The notes: a model not told the origin generated them from the sequence alone. A stretch of 64,000 nt of DNA from Pseudomonas jinjuensis (GCF_900103845.1 NZ_FNIJ01000001.1:119659-183658), one strand, 5' to 3'; positions 30,637 through 40,383 are shown, numbered from the stretch's first letter. Program-made: numbers and translations.

Positions 30637-31395
30637 TCAGGCAGCGGTGACGCCGCCGTCGACGGTGCAGGCGGAACCGGTGACGAAGGAGGCCTGCTCC
30701 GAGGCGAGCCAGGCGACCACCTCGGCCACCTCTCCGGGCTTGGCCATGCGGCGCAGGGCGGCGCGGTTGATGTCGGCCATGAGCTTCCTGTCCTGGAAGA
30801 TGTTGTTGTCGCCCACTGTCATCGGGGTTTCGATGTAGCCCGGGCAGACGGCGTTGATGCGGATGCCGTGGCGGCCGGATTCCAGCGCCGCGGCCCTGGT
30901 CAGGCCGATCACGCCGTGCTTGGCGGCGCAGTAGGCGGAACCGCCGACGGTACCCTTCAGGCCCATGATCGAGGCAGTGTTGACGATGGCGCCGCCGCGT
31001 TCCCGCATGGCCTTGAGTTCGTGGACCATGCAGTTGAAGACGCCGGTCAGGTTGATGTCGATGACCCGCTGCCAGTTCTCCACGCCGTAGTCGGTGGTCA
31101 GCAACGGATAGCCGCCGATGCCGGCGTTGTTGAAGGCGATGTCCAGCTGGCCGAAGCGCTCCAGGGTCTGCTCGACCATGCGCTGGCAGTCGGCGTCCCT
31201 GCTGACGTCGACCTGCAGCGCCAGCGCCTCGCCGCCCAGCTCGGCGATTTCCGCGGCGCAGGCCCGGGCGTTTTCCAGGGAGATATCGGCGACCACCACG
31301 CGGGCGCCGGAGCGGGCGAACAGCAGCGCGGTGGCGCGGCCGATGCCGGAGCCGCCACCGGTGACGATGGCGACCTTGCCTTCGAGATTGTTCAT
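30637..31395 (-). CDS. Short-chain dehydrogenase/reductase (SDR)
   Basis: A 252-aa classical SDR, probably a 3-hydroxyacyl-CoA or alcohol dehydrogenase. The NAD(P)-binding motif is TGGGSGIGRA, an acidic residue (VVVADIS) after beta-2 suggests NAD+, NNAGIGG follows, and the catalytic triad is S (NTASIMG) with YCAAKH. An in-frame extension to 31485 exists but lacks family sequence; ATG 31395 with AAGG upstream is preferred. First gene of the leftward catabolic operon downstream of the LuxR-type regulator. Confidence 0.9.
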   Translation of the reverse strand: MNNLEGKVAIVTGGGSGIGRATALLFARSGARVVVADISLENARACAAEIAELGGEALALQVDVSRDADCQRMVEQTLERFGQLDIAFNNAGIGGYPLLTTDYGVENWQRVIDINLTGVFNCMVHELKAMRERGGAIVNTASIMGLKGTVGGSAYCAAKHGVIGLTRAAALESGRHGIRINAVCPGYIETPMTVGDNNIFQDRKLMADINRAALRRMAKPGEVAEVVAWLASEQASFVTGSACTVDGGVTAA

Positions 31396-31507
31396 TGTCG
31401 TTGCCTTCAGCAGGGGAGTCTGGGGACGATCATGCAGAAGGCGAGGGCGCTGCACCCTCGTCGGAAACGACGATTTGGCGTTCACGCAGGAGCGCGCCGG
31501 GGGCGCG

Positions 31508-31600
31508 GTTCGCGGGCATGGCCCGCTCCTACGGGGGAGCGCTCATCGTTCCCAGGCTCCTGCGTCCCCATGCGATGCGGCGGGTTGCACCCGCCCTACG
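31508..31600. repeat. REP palindrome and GTTCCCA-type repeat remnants
   Basis: CGCGGGCATGGCCCGCTCCTAC (REP form) lies at 31508-31532, followed by a partial CGTTCCCAGGCTCCTGCG unit and a CGGGTTGCACCCGCCCTACG hairpin near 31579-31600, between the regulator stop and the SDR gene. Confidence 0.7.
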
Positions 31601-34267
31601 TCAGAGCCATCCGCATTGCCGGGCGATAGCCACCGCGTGGGTGCGGCTGTGGCTGCCGAGCTTGGTATTGATGTTGCGCAGGTGGGTGCGCACGGTGGTT
31701 TCGCTGACGAACAGGCGCTCGGCGATCTCGCGGTTGCGCAGGCCCTCGGCGGACAGGCGCAGCACACGCAGTTCCTTCTCGGTCAGGGGTTCCACGCCTT
31801 CGGCGAGCGGGGGTTCCCCATGGCCGGCCAGTAGCCGCTCGAGCAGCGCCTTGGCCGCGTCCGGCATACGGCTGCCGCGCAGTTGCGCCAGTACGGCGAG
31901 CAGCGCCGGTCCCTCGTCGGCGAAGGTGCGCACGAAGCCTTCGCTGGCGGCGAACTGCAGCGCATCGAGCAGGTGGCGCCTGCCCTCGGCCTCCTCGCCG
32001 CCGGCGCACAGCGCCTGGCCGAGGAGTATCTGCAGCTTCAGCGCGCGGCGCTGGCGCTGCTGGTCGTGCGCTTCCTCCAGCGCCTGCCGGGCCGTCTCGA
32101 CGGCCTGCCGCGTCCGGCCGCCGTGCAGGTCCAGGCGGATGCGCCCGAGCAGCGGCGAGTCGATATCGTTGGAGTGCATCGCCAGGCCCTGGTAGGGCGC
32201 CCAGACCCGCGCCTCGCCGGCCTTGTCGAGCAGCGCCGCGGCGTTCTGCAGGCTGCCTTGCAGCAGGGCGATGCGTGCGTGTTCGAGGCGGGCGCTGGCG
32301 ACCAGGCGTGGCTGCGCCTTGCCGTGGCCGAGCCCTTCCAGTTCCGCCAGCAGCAGGTCGGCCCGTTCGCTGTCGCCGGCCAGCCGGGCGATGCGCGAAA
32401 GAGTCAGGTAGCTGGCGATGAGATGGTCGGGCGAAACGCTGTCGCGCACCATCGGCAGGTAGAGGTTGAGCAGGCGCTCGGCCTCGGCCAGTTCGTCGCG
32501 TTCGTACAGCGCCTCGGCCAGCACCGTCACCGCCAGCACGCTGCCGGACAGGTAGCGCACGGACTGCGGCCCGTCGCTCGCCAGCGCGTTGCGCAGCCGC
32601 GCCACGGCGCTGCGCAACTGGCCACGGGCGATCTCGATCAGCGCCAGCAGCCCCTGCGCCATGGTGACGATGAAGCTGTTGCCGCTGTTCAGGCGAATCC
32701 GGCTGCCGCGTTCGAGGAAGGCCTGTGCCTCGTCGAAGCGATTGGCGGCGGTCAGGCAGAAGCCGTAGGAATCGACGAGGATGCCATAGGCGAACGCCTG
32801 CTCCGGCGACAGCAGCTGCAGGCAGTGCTGCCAGCGTTGCGTGGCCTGGTGGATGTCGTCGGTCATGGCGCAGACGAAGGCCTGCACGGCTTCCGCCTGT
32901 CCGCGCAGGGCGGTATCGCCCGGCGCGCCGGTGTCGGGCTCGGGCAGGCGGCGGAGCATCTGCATGGCCTGCGTCGGGTAGGGGCTGAAGCCCAGTCCCC
33001 AGGCGCGGGTCAGCAGCAGCTGCGGGTGCTGCAGCAGGCGGTCGTTCAGCGCCGGCGTCTCGAACCAGCGCGCCAGCAGGCGGGTGCGTCCCTGCCAGAG
33101 CAGGCTTTCGGCATGGGCCTCCAGCAGGGCGAGGGTCTGCGCCGTATCGCCGCTGCGCAGGGCGTGCTCGATGGCCGGCACCGGCCGCTGTTGTTCCGCG
33201 TACCAGTCGCTGGCGCGGCGGTGCAGCGCCGGCAGGTCGCGGGCGCTGGCCTGGCGCAGCTGGTTGCGGAGGAATTCGCGGAACAGCGGATGGTAGCGGT
33301 ACCAGCGCCGCTCGTTGTCCTGGGGGATGAGGAAGAGCTGGGCCTGCTCCGTGCGGGCCAGCAGCGCCGCGCTGTCGTCGCGCTGCAGCACGTGATCGCA
33401 GAGCGGCGCGCAGAGTTCGTCGAGCAGGCTGCTGCGGATCAGGAAGTCGCGCAGTTCCTGCGGCTGGCGCGCCAGCACGTCTTCCAGCAGGTAGTCGCCG
33501 AGCGCCGCATTGGTGCCGTCGAAGGTCTCGATGAAGCGCTCTGCATCGGCGCCGCCCTGCAGCGCCAGGGACACCAGCCAGAGCGCCGTGACCCAGCCTT
33601 CGGTGCGCTGCTGCAGGCGCTGCAGCTGCTCGTCGTCCAGCGCCAGACCGCGATGCCGGCGGAGGAAGTCGGCGGTCTCGGCGGCGCTGAAGCGCAGGTC
33701 GGCGGCGCTGATCTCCAGCAGTTCGCCGTGGGCGCGGAAGCGTCCGAGGCCGATGTCCGGCAGGCGCCGCGAGCCGATCAGCAGCTGGCCGTGGGCCGGC
33801 AGGTCATCGGCGACCTGCCGCACCAGGGCGAGCACCGTGGGATTGCGCAGCGCCTCGAAGTCGTCGAGGAAGAGGGTGAAGGGTTGCGACAGCGCCACCA
33901 GTTGATCGGCCAGGTCGATGGCGCCCGGGACTTCGTGGGCGCTGATCGCCAGCTCCGGTGCGATGTCCTGCAAGGCGCCGACCAGGTGGCTGACGAAGCG
34001 CGCCGCGTCGTTGTCGGCGTCGTCCAGGGTCAGCCAGGCCACCGCGCGGCCGGCCGCCGGCAGCGTCTCGAAGGCCTGGCGCATGATGGTCGACTTGCCG
34101 AAACCGGCCGGCGCATGCACCAGGATCAGCCGCGCGGCGGCGCCTTCGCGGATGCGCGCGAGCAGGTCGGCGCGCTGCAACGCCGCGCTGCGGACGGGCG
34201 GCGGCTGCAGCTTGGTGCGGCGCAGGCGGGCGCTGGCGGGAGGGGTTGGCGCGGTGCTGTTCGTCAC
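31601..34267 (-). CDS. LuxR-family ATP-binding (MalT-type, LAL) regulator 1
   Basis: An 888-aa large ATP-binding LuxR regulator. Walker A is ILVHAPAGFGKSTIM (residues ~48-62) and a Walker B-like FTLFLDDFEAL follows near 135; a NACHT/STAND ATPase and winged-helix region come next. A long alpha-helical TPR-like segment spans ~360-800. The C-terminal LuxR helix-turn-helix is LTEKELRVLRLSAEGLRNREIAERLFVSETTVRTHLRNI. It starts with GTG. Such proteins are usually activators that bind an inducer or a partner protein in their helical region. It stands upstream of the leftward catabolic genes and probably activates them. Confidence 0.9.
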   Translation of the reverse strand: MTNSTAPTPPASARLRRTKLQPPPVRSAALQRADLLARIREGAAARLILVHAPAGFGKSTIMRQAFETLPAAGRAVAWLTLDDADNDAARFVSHLVGALQDIAPELAISAHEVPGAIDLADQLVALSQPFTLFLDDFEALRNPTVLALVRQVADDLPAHGQLLIGSRRLPDIGLGRFRAHGELLEISAADLRFSAAETADFLRRHRGLALDDEQLQRLQQRTEGWVTALWLVSLALQGGADAERFIETFDGTNAALGDYLLEDVLARQPQELRDFLIRSSLLDELCAPLCDHVLQRDDSAALLARTEQAQLFLIPQDNERRWYRYHPLFREFLRNQLRQASARDLPALHRRASDWYAEQQRPVPAIEHALRSGDTAQTLALLEAHAESLLWQGRTRLLARWFETPALNDRLLQHPQLLLTRAWGLGFSPYPTQAMQMLRRLPEPDTGAPGDTALRGQAEAVQAFVCAMTDDIHQATQRWQHCLQLLSPEQAFAYGILVDSYGFCLTAANRFDEAQAFLERGSRIRLNSGNSFIVTMAQGLLALIEIARGQLRSAVARLRNALASDGPQSVRYLSGSVLAVTVLAEALYERDELAEAERLLNLYLPMVRDSVSPDHLIASYLTLSRIARLAGDSERADLLLAELEGLGHGKAQPRLVASARLEHARIALLQGSLQNAAALLDKAGEARVWAPYQGLAMHSNDIDSPLLGRIRLDLHGGRTRQAVETARQALEEAHDQQRQRRALKLQILLGQALCAGGEEAEGRRHLLDALQFAASEGFVRTFADEGPALLAVLAQLRGSRMPDAAKALLERLLAGHGEPPLAEGVEPLTEKELRVLRLSAEGLRNREIAERLFVSETTVRTHLRNINTKLGSHSRTHAVAIARQCGWL

Positions 34268-34408
34268 TGTGGAGCCCCGGTCCGGAGGGAGTGGATCGAG
34301 CCTGGCATTCTAGCCCTGTGCAAAAGATCGAAGCGCTGGAGGCGTGTCGAGATGTTTTGGCAGGAGCATCCCCGGTGGGGCGAATGATGCGCCAGCCTTC
34401 CCGGGGCC

Positions 34409-35185
34409 TCAGAGGCTGCCGACCAGGTGCCCGCCGTCCACTTCCAGCACGGTGCCGGTGATGAAGGCGCCGGCATCGCTGGCCAGCAGCAGGAACGGGC
34501 CTTCCAGGTCCTGCAGGGTGCCCAGGCGGCGCATCGGCACGGCGTCGCGGATGTAGGCCTGGCCCTTTTCGCTGTCGAAGTAGGCGTCGTTCATCTCGGT
34601 GCGGAAGTAGCCGGGGGCGATGGCGTTGACGCGGATGCCGCTGCGCGCCAGCTCCAGCGCCATCACCCTGGTCAGCTGCACCACGCCGGCCTTGGCCGCG
34701 CCGTACATGGCCTGGCCGAAGCCGGGACGCACGCCGAGGATCGACGAGATGTTGATGATGCTGCCCGGGCGGCCGGCCTTGCTCAGGCGCTGCGCGGCGC
34801 ACTGGGCGACGCGCCAGACGCCGTCGAGGTTGGTGGAGATCATGCCGTGCCAGTCGTCTTCGCTGATGTCCAGGCTGCGCTTGCTGTTGGCGATGCCGGC
34901 GTTGTTCAGCACCACGTCGACCACGCCGAAGGCCGCTTCGGCGGCATCGAAGGCGGCTTCGACGGCGGCGCGGTCGGTGACGTCCAGCGCCACGCCGATC
35001 GCCGCGCCGCCTGCCGCCTGGATCTCCGCGGCGATTTCCGCCAGGCGCTCGGTGCGGCGGGCGGCCAGTACCACGCGGCCGCCGGCGCGGGCGGCGGCGC
35101 GCGCCAGGTGGGCGCCTATGCCGCTGGAGGCGCCGGTGATCAGGACGGTCTTGCCGGCCAGGGAGAAGTTCGGTTGCGCGTTCAT
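34409..35185 (-). CDS. Short-chain dehydrogenase/reductase (SDR)
   Basis: A 258-aa SDR with cofactor motif TGASSGIGAHLARAA. An arginine after beta-2 (VVLAARRTERL) suggests NADP+ preference. NNAG is in VVLNNAGIANS, and the active site is SSILG with YGAAKAG. GAGG precedes the ATG. It is 141 bases upstream of regulator 1 and just after another SDR on the same strand, suggesting an operon of racemase, SDR, SDR and regulator. Substrate unknown; a hydroxyacyl-CoA or alcohol intermediate of the island's pathway is likely. Confidence 0.9.
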   Translation of the reverse strand: MNAQPNFSLAGKTVLITGASSGIGAHLARAAARAGGRVVLAARRTERLAEIAAEIQAAGGAAIGVALDVTDRAAVEAAFDAAEAAFGVVDVVLNNAGIANSKRSLDISEDDWHGMISTNLDGVWRVAQCAAQRLSKAGRPGSIINISSILGVRPGFGQAMYGAAKAGVVQLTRVMALELARSGIRVNAIAPGYFRTEMNDAYFDSEKGQAYIRDAVPMRRLGTLQDLEGPFLLLASDAGAFITGTVLEVDGGHLVGSL

Positions 35186-35294
35186 GCAGGTGCCTCGGGA
35201 GAATTCGGGCGGTAAACCGCGGATAAAAAGACGGCCACTTCGCTGTGGCCGTTAACACTCAAGGGGTTGCCGCCGCGGGCTGGTCGGCTGGATG

Positions 35295-36044
35295 TCAGGC
35301 TGCGGAGATCGCGCCGTCCACCACCATGGCGTGACCCATGGTGAAGCTGGCGTTGTCGCTGCACAGGTAGAGCACCGCGTCGGCGATTTCCTGCGGGCGG
35401 CCCAGACGGCCGGCCGGATGGTAGGCCGCCTTGTCCACGGCGCCGTCGATCACGCGCAGGCCCATGTCGGTTTCGATCAGGCCCGGGCAGACGGCGTTGA
35501 CGCGCACGCCCTTCCTGGCGAATTCCACCGCCGCCGATTTGCTCAGGCCGATCACGGCGTGCTTGGAGGCGGAATAGATGCTCATGTTCTTCACGCCGCG
35601 GATGCCGGCCACCGACGCGGTGTTGACGATGGCGCCGCCGCCCTGGGCCGCCATCACCGGCAGCTGATGCTTCAGGCACTGCCAGACGCCCTTGACGTTG
35701 ACGTCCATGATGGCGTCGAACTCGCTTTCCTCGAAGGTCGGCAGGCGGTCCTTCCGGCCTTCGATGCCGGCGTTGTTCACCGCATAGTCGAGACGGCCAT
35801 AGGTGGCGACGGTCTGCTCGACCAGTGCCTTCACCTCGTCTCCCGACACCACGTTGCAACGAACGAAAGTGGCTTCGCCGCCCGCGCTGCGGATCATCTC
35901 GACGGTGGCTTCGCCGCCGTCGCCGTCGACGTCGCTGACCACCACCTTCAGGCCCTCGGCGGCGAAGGCGAGGGCCACGGCGCGGCCGATGCCGCCGGCG
36001 GCGCCGGTGACCAGGGCGACCTGGCCGGAGAATTTCATGCTCAT
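35295..36044 (-). CDS. Short-chain dehydrogenase/reductase (SDR)
   Basis: A 249-aa SDR with TGAAGGIGRAVALAFA, VVVSDVDGDGG (acidic, so NAD+), NNAGIEGRKDRLP, and active-site NTASVAG with YSASKHAV. Two ATGs are possible, 36044 and 36038; AGGA is best placed for 36044, giving MSMKFSGQ. It lies immediately downstream of the methylacyl-CoA racemase gene. Its similarity to the SDR at 30637 (shared KHAVIGL/KHGVIGL and CPG-IET segments) suggests both serve related hydroxyacyl steps. Confidence 0.9.
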   Translation of the reverse strand: MSMKFSGQVALVTGAAGGIGRAVALAFAAEGLKVVVSDVDGDGGEATVEMIRSAGGEATFVRCNVVSGDEVKALVEQTVATYGRLDYAVNNAGIEGRKDRLPTFEESEFDAIMDVNVKGVWQCLKHQLPVMAAQGGGAIVNTASVAGIRGVKNMSIYSASKHAVIGLSKSAAVEFARKGVRVNAVCPGLIETDMGLRVIDGAVDKAAYHPAGRLGRPQEIADAVLYLCSDNASFTMGHAMVVDGAISAA

Positions 36045-36091
36045 GCTTTTCCTCGATGGCGGACCCGCACGGGCCCGCAGTCCGTTGTGGT

Positions 36092-37225
36092 TCAGGCGAT
36101 GGCGCCGCTGGCGCGCAGGGTGTCGATGTCCGCCTCGGCGAGGCCGAGTTCCTGCAGGACTTCCAGGGTGTTGGTGCCATTGCGCACCACCTGGCCGGGC
36201 TCGGACGGCGTCCGCGAGAAGCGCGGTGCCGGCGACGGCATCAGCACGCCTTCGCTTTCGAAGAACATGTCGCGGGCCTGGTTGTGCGGATGGTTCGGCG
36301 CCTCGCTGAAATCCAGTACCGGCGCGAAGCAGGCGTCTGTGCCTTCCAGCAGTTCGCACCACTCGGCGCGGGTGCGGCTGAGGAACAGCTGCTCCAGCCT
36401 GGCGCGCATCGCCGGCCATTCCCGGACCGCGTACTGGGCCTTGAAGGCCGGATCGTCGGCGACGCCGCAACGCTGGATCAGGTCCTGGTAGAACTGCGGT
36501 TCCAGCGGGCCGATGGAGATGAACTTGCCGTCGGCGCAGGTGAAGCAGCCGTAGAACGGCGTACCGCCGTCGAGCATGTTGCTGCCGCGCTGGTCGTTCC
36601 ACCGGCCCTTGTGGCGCATCTCGTAGTACATGCTGGCGAGCAGGGTGGCGCCGTCGCAGATCGCCGCGTCCACCACCTGGCCCTTGCCGGACTTCTGCGC
36701 CTCGAACAGCGCAGCGAGCACGCCGGTGACCAGGAACATGGCGCCGCTGCCCATGTCGCCGACCATGTGCAGCGGCGGGGTCGGTGCGCGGTCAGGGTGG
36801 CCCATGGCGTTGACCACGCCGGACAGCGAGATGTAGTTGAGGTCATGGCCGGCGGTCGGCGCCAGCGGGCCGCTCTGGCCCCAGCCGGTCATGCGGCCGT
36901 AGACCAGCTTCGGATTGCGCGCCAGGCATACGTCCGGGCCGAGACCGAGGCGCTCCATGACGCCGGGACGGAAGCCCTCGATCAGCACGTCGGCCCCGTC
37001 GATCAGCTTGAGCAGGACCTCGCTGGCGCCGGGCTTCCGCGGGTCGATGGCGATGCTGCGGCGGCCGCGGCCGAGCAGGCTGCCGTCGCCGTCGAAGAAG
37101 CCGGCCGCCATGCGGTCGATGCGGATGACTTCCGCGCCCATGTCCGCGAGGATCATGGTCGCCACCGGCGCCGGACCGATCGCGTTCATTTCGACAATTT
37201 TCACACCTGCCAGGGGGCCTGCCAT
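36092..37225 (-). CDS. Alpha-methylacyl-CoA racemase (CaiB/BaiF family III)
   Basis: A 377-aa family-III CoA enzyme. Unlike CoA-transferases it carries the racemase catalytic set: AGHDLNYISLSG (His), PLHMVGDMGSGAM (Asp) and IGPLEPQFYQDL (Glu), the same three contexts as in mycobacterial MCR and human AMACR. Also typical are MAGPLAGVKIVEMNAIGPAPVATMILADMGA and GQVVDAAICDGATLLA. It should epimerise (2R)- and (2S)-2-methylacyl-CoA so that a stereospecific dehydrogenase can act. ATG 37225 is preferred over a longer frame to 37330. First gene of its leftward unit, divergent from regulator 2. Confidence 0.9.
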   Translation of the reverse strand: MAGPLAGVKIVEMNAIGPAPVATMILADMGAEVIRIDRMAAGFFDGDGSLLGRGRRSIAIDPRKPGASEVLLKLIDGADVLIEGFRPGVMERLGLGPDVCLARNPKLVYGRMTGWGQSGPLAPTAGHDLNYISLSGVVNAMGHPDRAPTPPLHMVGDMGSGAMFLVTGVLAALFEAQKSGKGQVVDAAICDGATLLASMYYEMRHKGRWNDQRGSNMLDGGTPFYGCFTCADGKFISIGPLEPQFYQDLIQRCGVADDPAFKAQYAVREWPAMRARLEQLFLSRTRAEWCELLEGTDACFAPVLDFSEAPNHPHNQARDMFFESEGVLMPSPAPRFSRTPSEPGQVVRNGTNTLEVLQELGLAEADIDTLRASGAIA

Positions 37226-37515
37226 CGGTTGTCTCTCTCTTGCGGGAAAACGCTTGGGCTCGCCGGGCGGTCCGGCGCATGCCTGCGCACCGGCCAGTTC
37301 CGGTGGCGCGATTGAAAAGTTCGGAGGCAAAGGTGACCCAGGCAGGCCTCTGGAACAATCGTCCGAAAATATGAACTGCAGCGTAGGCCAGGTCTGTCAG
37401 CGGCAGCCGTTCCCGCAGCCCGGGTGTGGCAGAATGCATGCCCTCGATCCTCGGCCACCTGGCGGCGAATGGCCGTGCCGGTGCGACGGGGGTGACCGGT
37501 CTGCTGGAGATTTGC
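37226..37515. promoter_or_regulatory. Divergent promoter region, racemase / regulator 2
   Basis: 290 bases between divergently transcribed genes. No other gene is visible. It must hold promoters for both arms of the island and is the natural place for an operator of one of the LuxR/MalT-type regulators. I could not identify a clear repeat or consensus promoter by eye. Confidence 0.4.
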
Positions 37516-40200
37516 ATGCCCAAGCGCGAGTACCCGATGCCTCCCACCTCGTCCCCCGAAGCCGCCGCGCGCGATGCCCAGGCCGACCGGCAGGGGGCGG
37601 CCGGCGCGACGCACGGCCTGGTGCGCCAGGTGCTGGTCGAGCAGATGGGCAAGGCCGGTTCGGCGCGCCTGATCCTGGTTCATGCCGCCGCCGGCTTCGG
37701 CAAGTCGACGCTGTTGCGGCAGTACCGCGAGCATTGCCGCATCCTCGGCCGGCAGACGGCATGGCTGGCGCTGGACAGCGGCGACAACGACCTGTCGCGC
37801 TTTCTTTCCCGCCTCGATGGGCTGCTGCGGACGCCGGATGGCGGGGAGGACGGCAGCGAATCCCTGGCCGGCGGGCCCGAGTCGGCCTACACGTTGCTGG
37901 AGTCCATCGCCGCCCGGCAGCAGCCGCTGACCATCCTGCTGGACGATTTCGAAGTGCTGCAGAACCCTTCGGTGATCAGCTTCGTCCAGCAGGTGCTGGG
38001 CGTGCTGCCGCCGGGGGGATGCCTGGCGATCGCCTCGCGCACCGTGCCGGAACTCGGGCTCGGCCGGCTGCGGGTGCGTGGACAGCTGCTCGAGGTGAAC
38101 CCCAATGCGTTGCGCTTCAGCCCGGAGGAGACCGCCGCTTTCCTGCGCGTCCACCATCGGCTCGCCCTGGGCGACGATGACGTCGCCGAACTGCATCGCT
38201 GCACCGAGGGCTGGATCACCGCGCTGCAGATGGCGGCGATTTCGCTGCGCGGCTGCGAGGAGCCGGCCGCCTTCATCGCCTCCTTCTCCGGCTCGAACCT
38301 CGATCTCGGCGCCTATCTCGCCGAGCAGGTCGTCGCCCGCCAGAGCGAGGAGTGCCGCCGCTTCCTGCTGCAGACCAGCGTGCTCGGCCGCTTCTGCGCG
38401 CCGCTCTGCGATGCCCTGACCGGGCGCGGCGACAGCCAGGAAATGATCGATCACCTGCTGCGCACCCACCTGTTCCTCTTCCCCGTGGACGATGGCCAGC
38501 GCTGGTTCCGCTACCACAGCCTGTTCGCCGCCTTCCTCGTCGAGGCCCTGGAGCGGCAGACTCCGGGGGCGGCGCGGGAGCTGCACCGGGCGGCGGCCCG
38601 CTGGTACTTCGAGGCGAACGAGCCGATTCCGGCCATCGATCACCTGTTCGGCGCCGGCGACGTCGAGGAGGCGGTCAGGCACCTCGGCGGCCAGCTCGAC
38701 ACGCTGGTGCGCGACGCCCGTTCGCGCCTGCTGGTGCGCTGGCTCGGCCAGGTACCGATGACGACGCTGATCCGTCGGCCGCGCCTGCGGCTGGTGTACG
38801 GCTGGGCGCTGATCCTCGGCCGGCGCTTCGCGGAGGCCCGCCGGCTGATCGAGGAGGGCGGGGAGGGGCTGGAAAGCGACAGCATCAACTTCGTGCTCCT
38901 GGCGCTCAGCGACCGCATGGACGAAGCCTGCGAAGTCGGCAGTACGCTGCTGGAGCGGCTGTCCACGGAGGATTACTTCCACTACGGCCTGGTCGCCAAC
39001 ACCCTGGCCTTCGTCCTGCTGGCGCTGGGCCGTCACGAAGAGGCGCGGCGATTACTGCTGCGGGTGCTGCCGCATGTTTCGCAATACGGTGCGAACTTCA
39101 TGCGCAACGTGGCCGCCAGCGTCGAATGCATTCTCGACCTGGCCCAGGGGCGGCTGGCCAACGCGCAGGCGCGGCTGCAGGCGGTGGCCCAGCAATCCGG
39201 CGACAGGTACACGCGTCCCCAGTTGTCGCTGGACATGCTGCATGCCGTGGTGCTCTACGAACTCGACGAGCTGGACCGCGCACAGCGGCTGCTCGGCGAG
39301 ACGCTGACCTTCACCATGGACGTCGGCGTGCCGGATGCGCTGATCAGCAGTCATGTGCTGCTCGCGCGCATGGCCTGGCTGGACGGCGACAAGGCCGCCA
39401 CGCTGCGTTACCTGCACGACCTCGAGACGATCGGCAACGAGACCGACTCTTCCCGCAGCCTGTGTTCGGTCTGGATGGAGCGCGTGCGCCAGGCCATTCT
39501 CGAGGGCCGGCTCGACGCGGCGGCGCAGGCGATGCGCCAGGTCGACAGGCACAGCGGATGGGACCGGCCGGGCGTGTTCATGTACCCCAACGACGTGGAC
39601 TATCCCGTCGTCGCGCGCATGCGCCTGCGCATCGCCCAGGGGCAGTTCGCCGCCGCCGCCGAGGGCCTGCGCGACGCCCTGGCCGACGCCGAGGCGCGTG
39701 GGCTGGTGCGACGGGGGCTCAAGTTGCGGCTGCTCCATGCCATGGCGGTGGATGGCCTGGGGCGAAAGGAGGAAGCCTTCGCCGTGCTGACCGAGGCGCT
39801 GCGTCTCGCCAGCCATGAAGGCTTCCTGCGCACCTTCCTCGAAGAGGGACCGCGCCTGGCGGACCTGCTGCGGCGCTGGGCGGTGCTGCACCAGCCGCGC
39901 AGCAGCAGCCTCGGAATAGTGCCGGCGTTCCTCGCCGATCTGCTGAAGCGCCTGGGTCGGCAGGCCGATCCGGCGCCGCAGGACGCGACCGCCGACGATA
40001 CCCGCGAAACCCTGACGCGCCGCGAGCTGCAGATCATCCGCGCCCTGGCCGACGGGCAGCTGATACCGGAGATCGCCCGGACGATGTTCGTTTCGGAGAA
40101 CACCGTGAAGACGCATATCCGCAACATCAGCGTGAAGCTCGGCGCCCACAGCCGCAACGAGTCCCTGGCCATCGCCCGGGCGCGCGGGTTGCTCGACTGA
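37516..40200 (+). CDS. LuxR-family ATP-binding (MalT-type, LAL) regulator 2
   Basis: An 894-aa regulator of the same architecture as that at 31601. Walker A is LILVHAAAGFGKSTLLRQY (residues ~53-71) and Walker B is LTILLDDFEVL; a helical repeat region covers ~370-800, and the C-terminal LuxR helix-turn-helix is LTRRELQIIRALADGQLIPEIARTMFVSENTVKTHIRNI. GGAG six bases before ATG 37516 supports that start; other in-frame ATGs lie at 37426 and 37537. It heads the rightward arm of the island and probably controls it or the divergent racemase genes. Confidence 0.9.
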   Translation: MPKREYPMPPTSSPEAAARDAQADRQGAAGATHGLVRQVLVEQMGKAGSARLILVHAAAGFGKSTLLRQYREHCRILGRQTAWLALDSGDNDLSRFLSRLDGLLRTPDGGEDGSESLAGGPESAYTLLESIAARQQPLTILLDDFEVLQNPSVISFVQQVLGVLPPGGCLAIASRTVPELGLGRLRVRGQLLEVNPNALRFSPEETAAFLRVHHRLALGDDDVAELHRCTEGWITALQMAAISLRGCEEPAAFIASFSGSNLDLGAYLAEQVVARQSEECRRFLLQTSVLGRFCAPLCDALTGRGDSQEMIDHLLRTHLFLFPVDDGQRWFRYHSLFAAFLVEALERQTPGAARELHRAAARWYFEANEPIPAIDHLFGAGDVEEAVRHLGGQLDTLVRDARSRLLVRWLGQVPMTTLIRRPRLRLVYGWALILGRRFAEARRLIEEGGEGLESDSINFVLLALSDRMDEACEVGSTLLERLSTEDYFHYGLVANTLAFVLLALGRHEEARRLLLRVLPHVSQYGANFMRNVAASVECILDLAQGRLANAQARLQAVAQQSGDRYTRPQLSLDMLHAVVLYELDELDRAQRLLGETLTFTMDVGVPDALISSHVLLARMAWLDGDKAATLRYLHDLETIGNETDSSRSLCSVWMERVRQAILEGRLDAAAQAMRQVDRHSGWDRPGVFMYPNDVDYPVVARMRLRIAQGQFAAAAEGLRDALADAEARGLVRRGLKLRLLHAMAVDGLGRKEEAFAVLTEALRLASHEGFLRTFLEEGPRLADLLRRWAVLHQPRSSSLGIVPAFLADLLKRLGRQADPAPQDATADDTRETLTRRELQIIRALADGQLIPEIARTMFVSENTVKTHIRNISVKLGAHSRNESLAIARARGLLD

Positions 40201-40217
40201 CGGGTGGCGCTGCGCGC

Positions 40218-40383
40218 CGGTATAGCGGGTGATCGTTCCCACGCTCCTGCGTGGGAATGCCGCTCTCGACGCTCCCGCGTCGAAAGGGACGCAGGAGCGT
40301 CCCGGAATGGGTTCCCACGCGGGAGCGTGGGAACCATGGGAAACGCCGAACGTCCCGTAGGAGCGGGCCATGCCCGCGACCGG
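40218..40383. repeat. Array of GTTCCCACGC-type hairpins ending in a REP
   Basis: Four related hairpins lie in tandem: around 40234-40258 (GTTCCCACGCTCCTGCGTGG), 40263-40286 (CGACGCTCCCGCGTCG), 40288-40302 (inverted) and 40309-40334 (GTTCCCACGC and GCGTGGGAACC as arms). A REP core GCGGGCCATGCCCGCGACC follows at 40357-40383. The same hairpin unit occurs at 19060-19117. This marks the edge of the decayed locus that follows. Confidence 0.75.

Noticed and set aside
36092-37225. Formyl-CoA or carnitine CoA-transferase
   Set aside because: The His/Asp/Glu contexts match alpha-methylacyl-CoA racemases rather than the aspartate-nucleophile CoA-transferases.
40218-40340. CRISPR-like appearance of tandem palindromes
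   Set aside because: Units are palindromic, differ in sequence, have no uniform spacers and no cas genes nearby.
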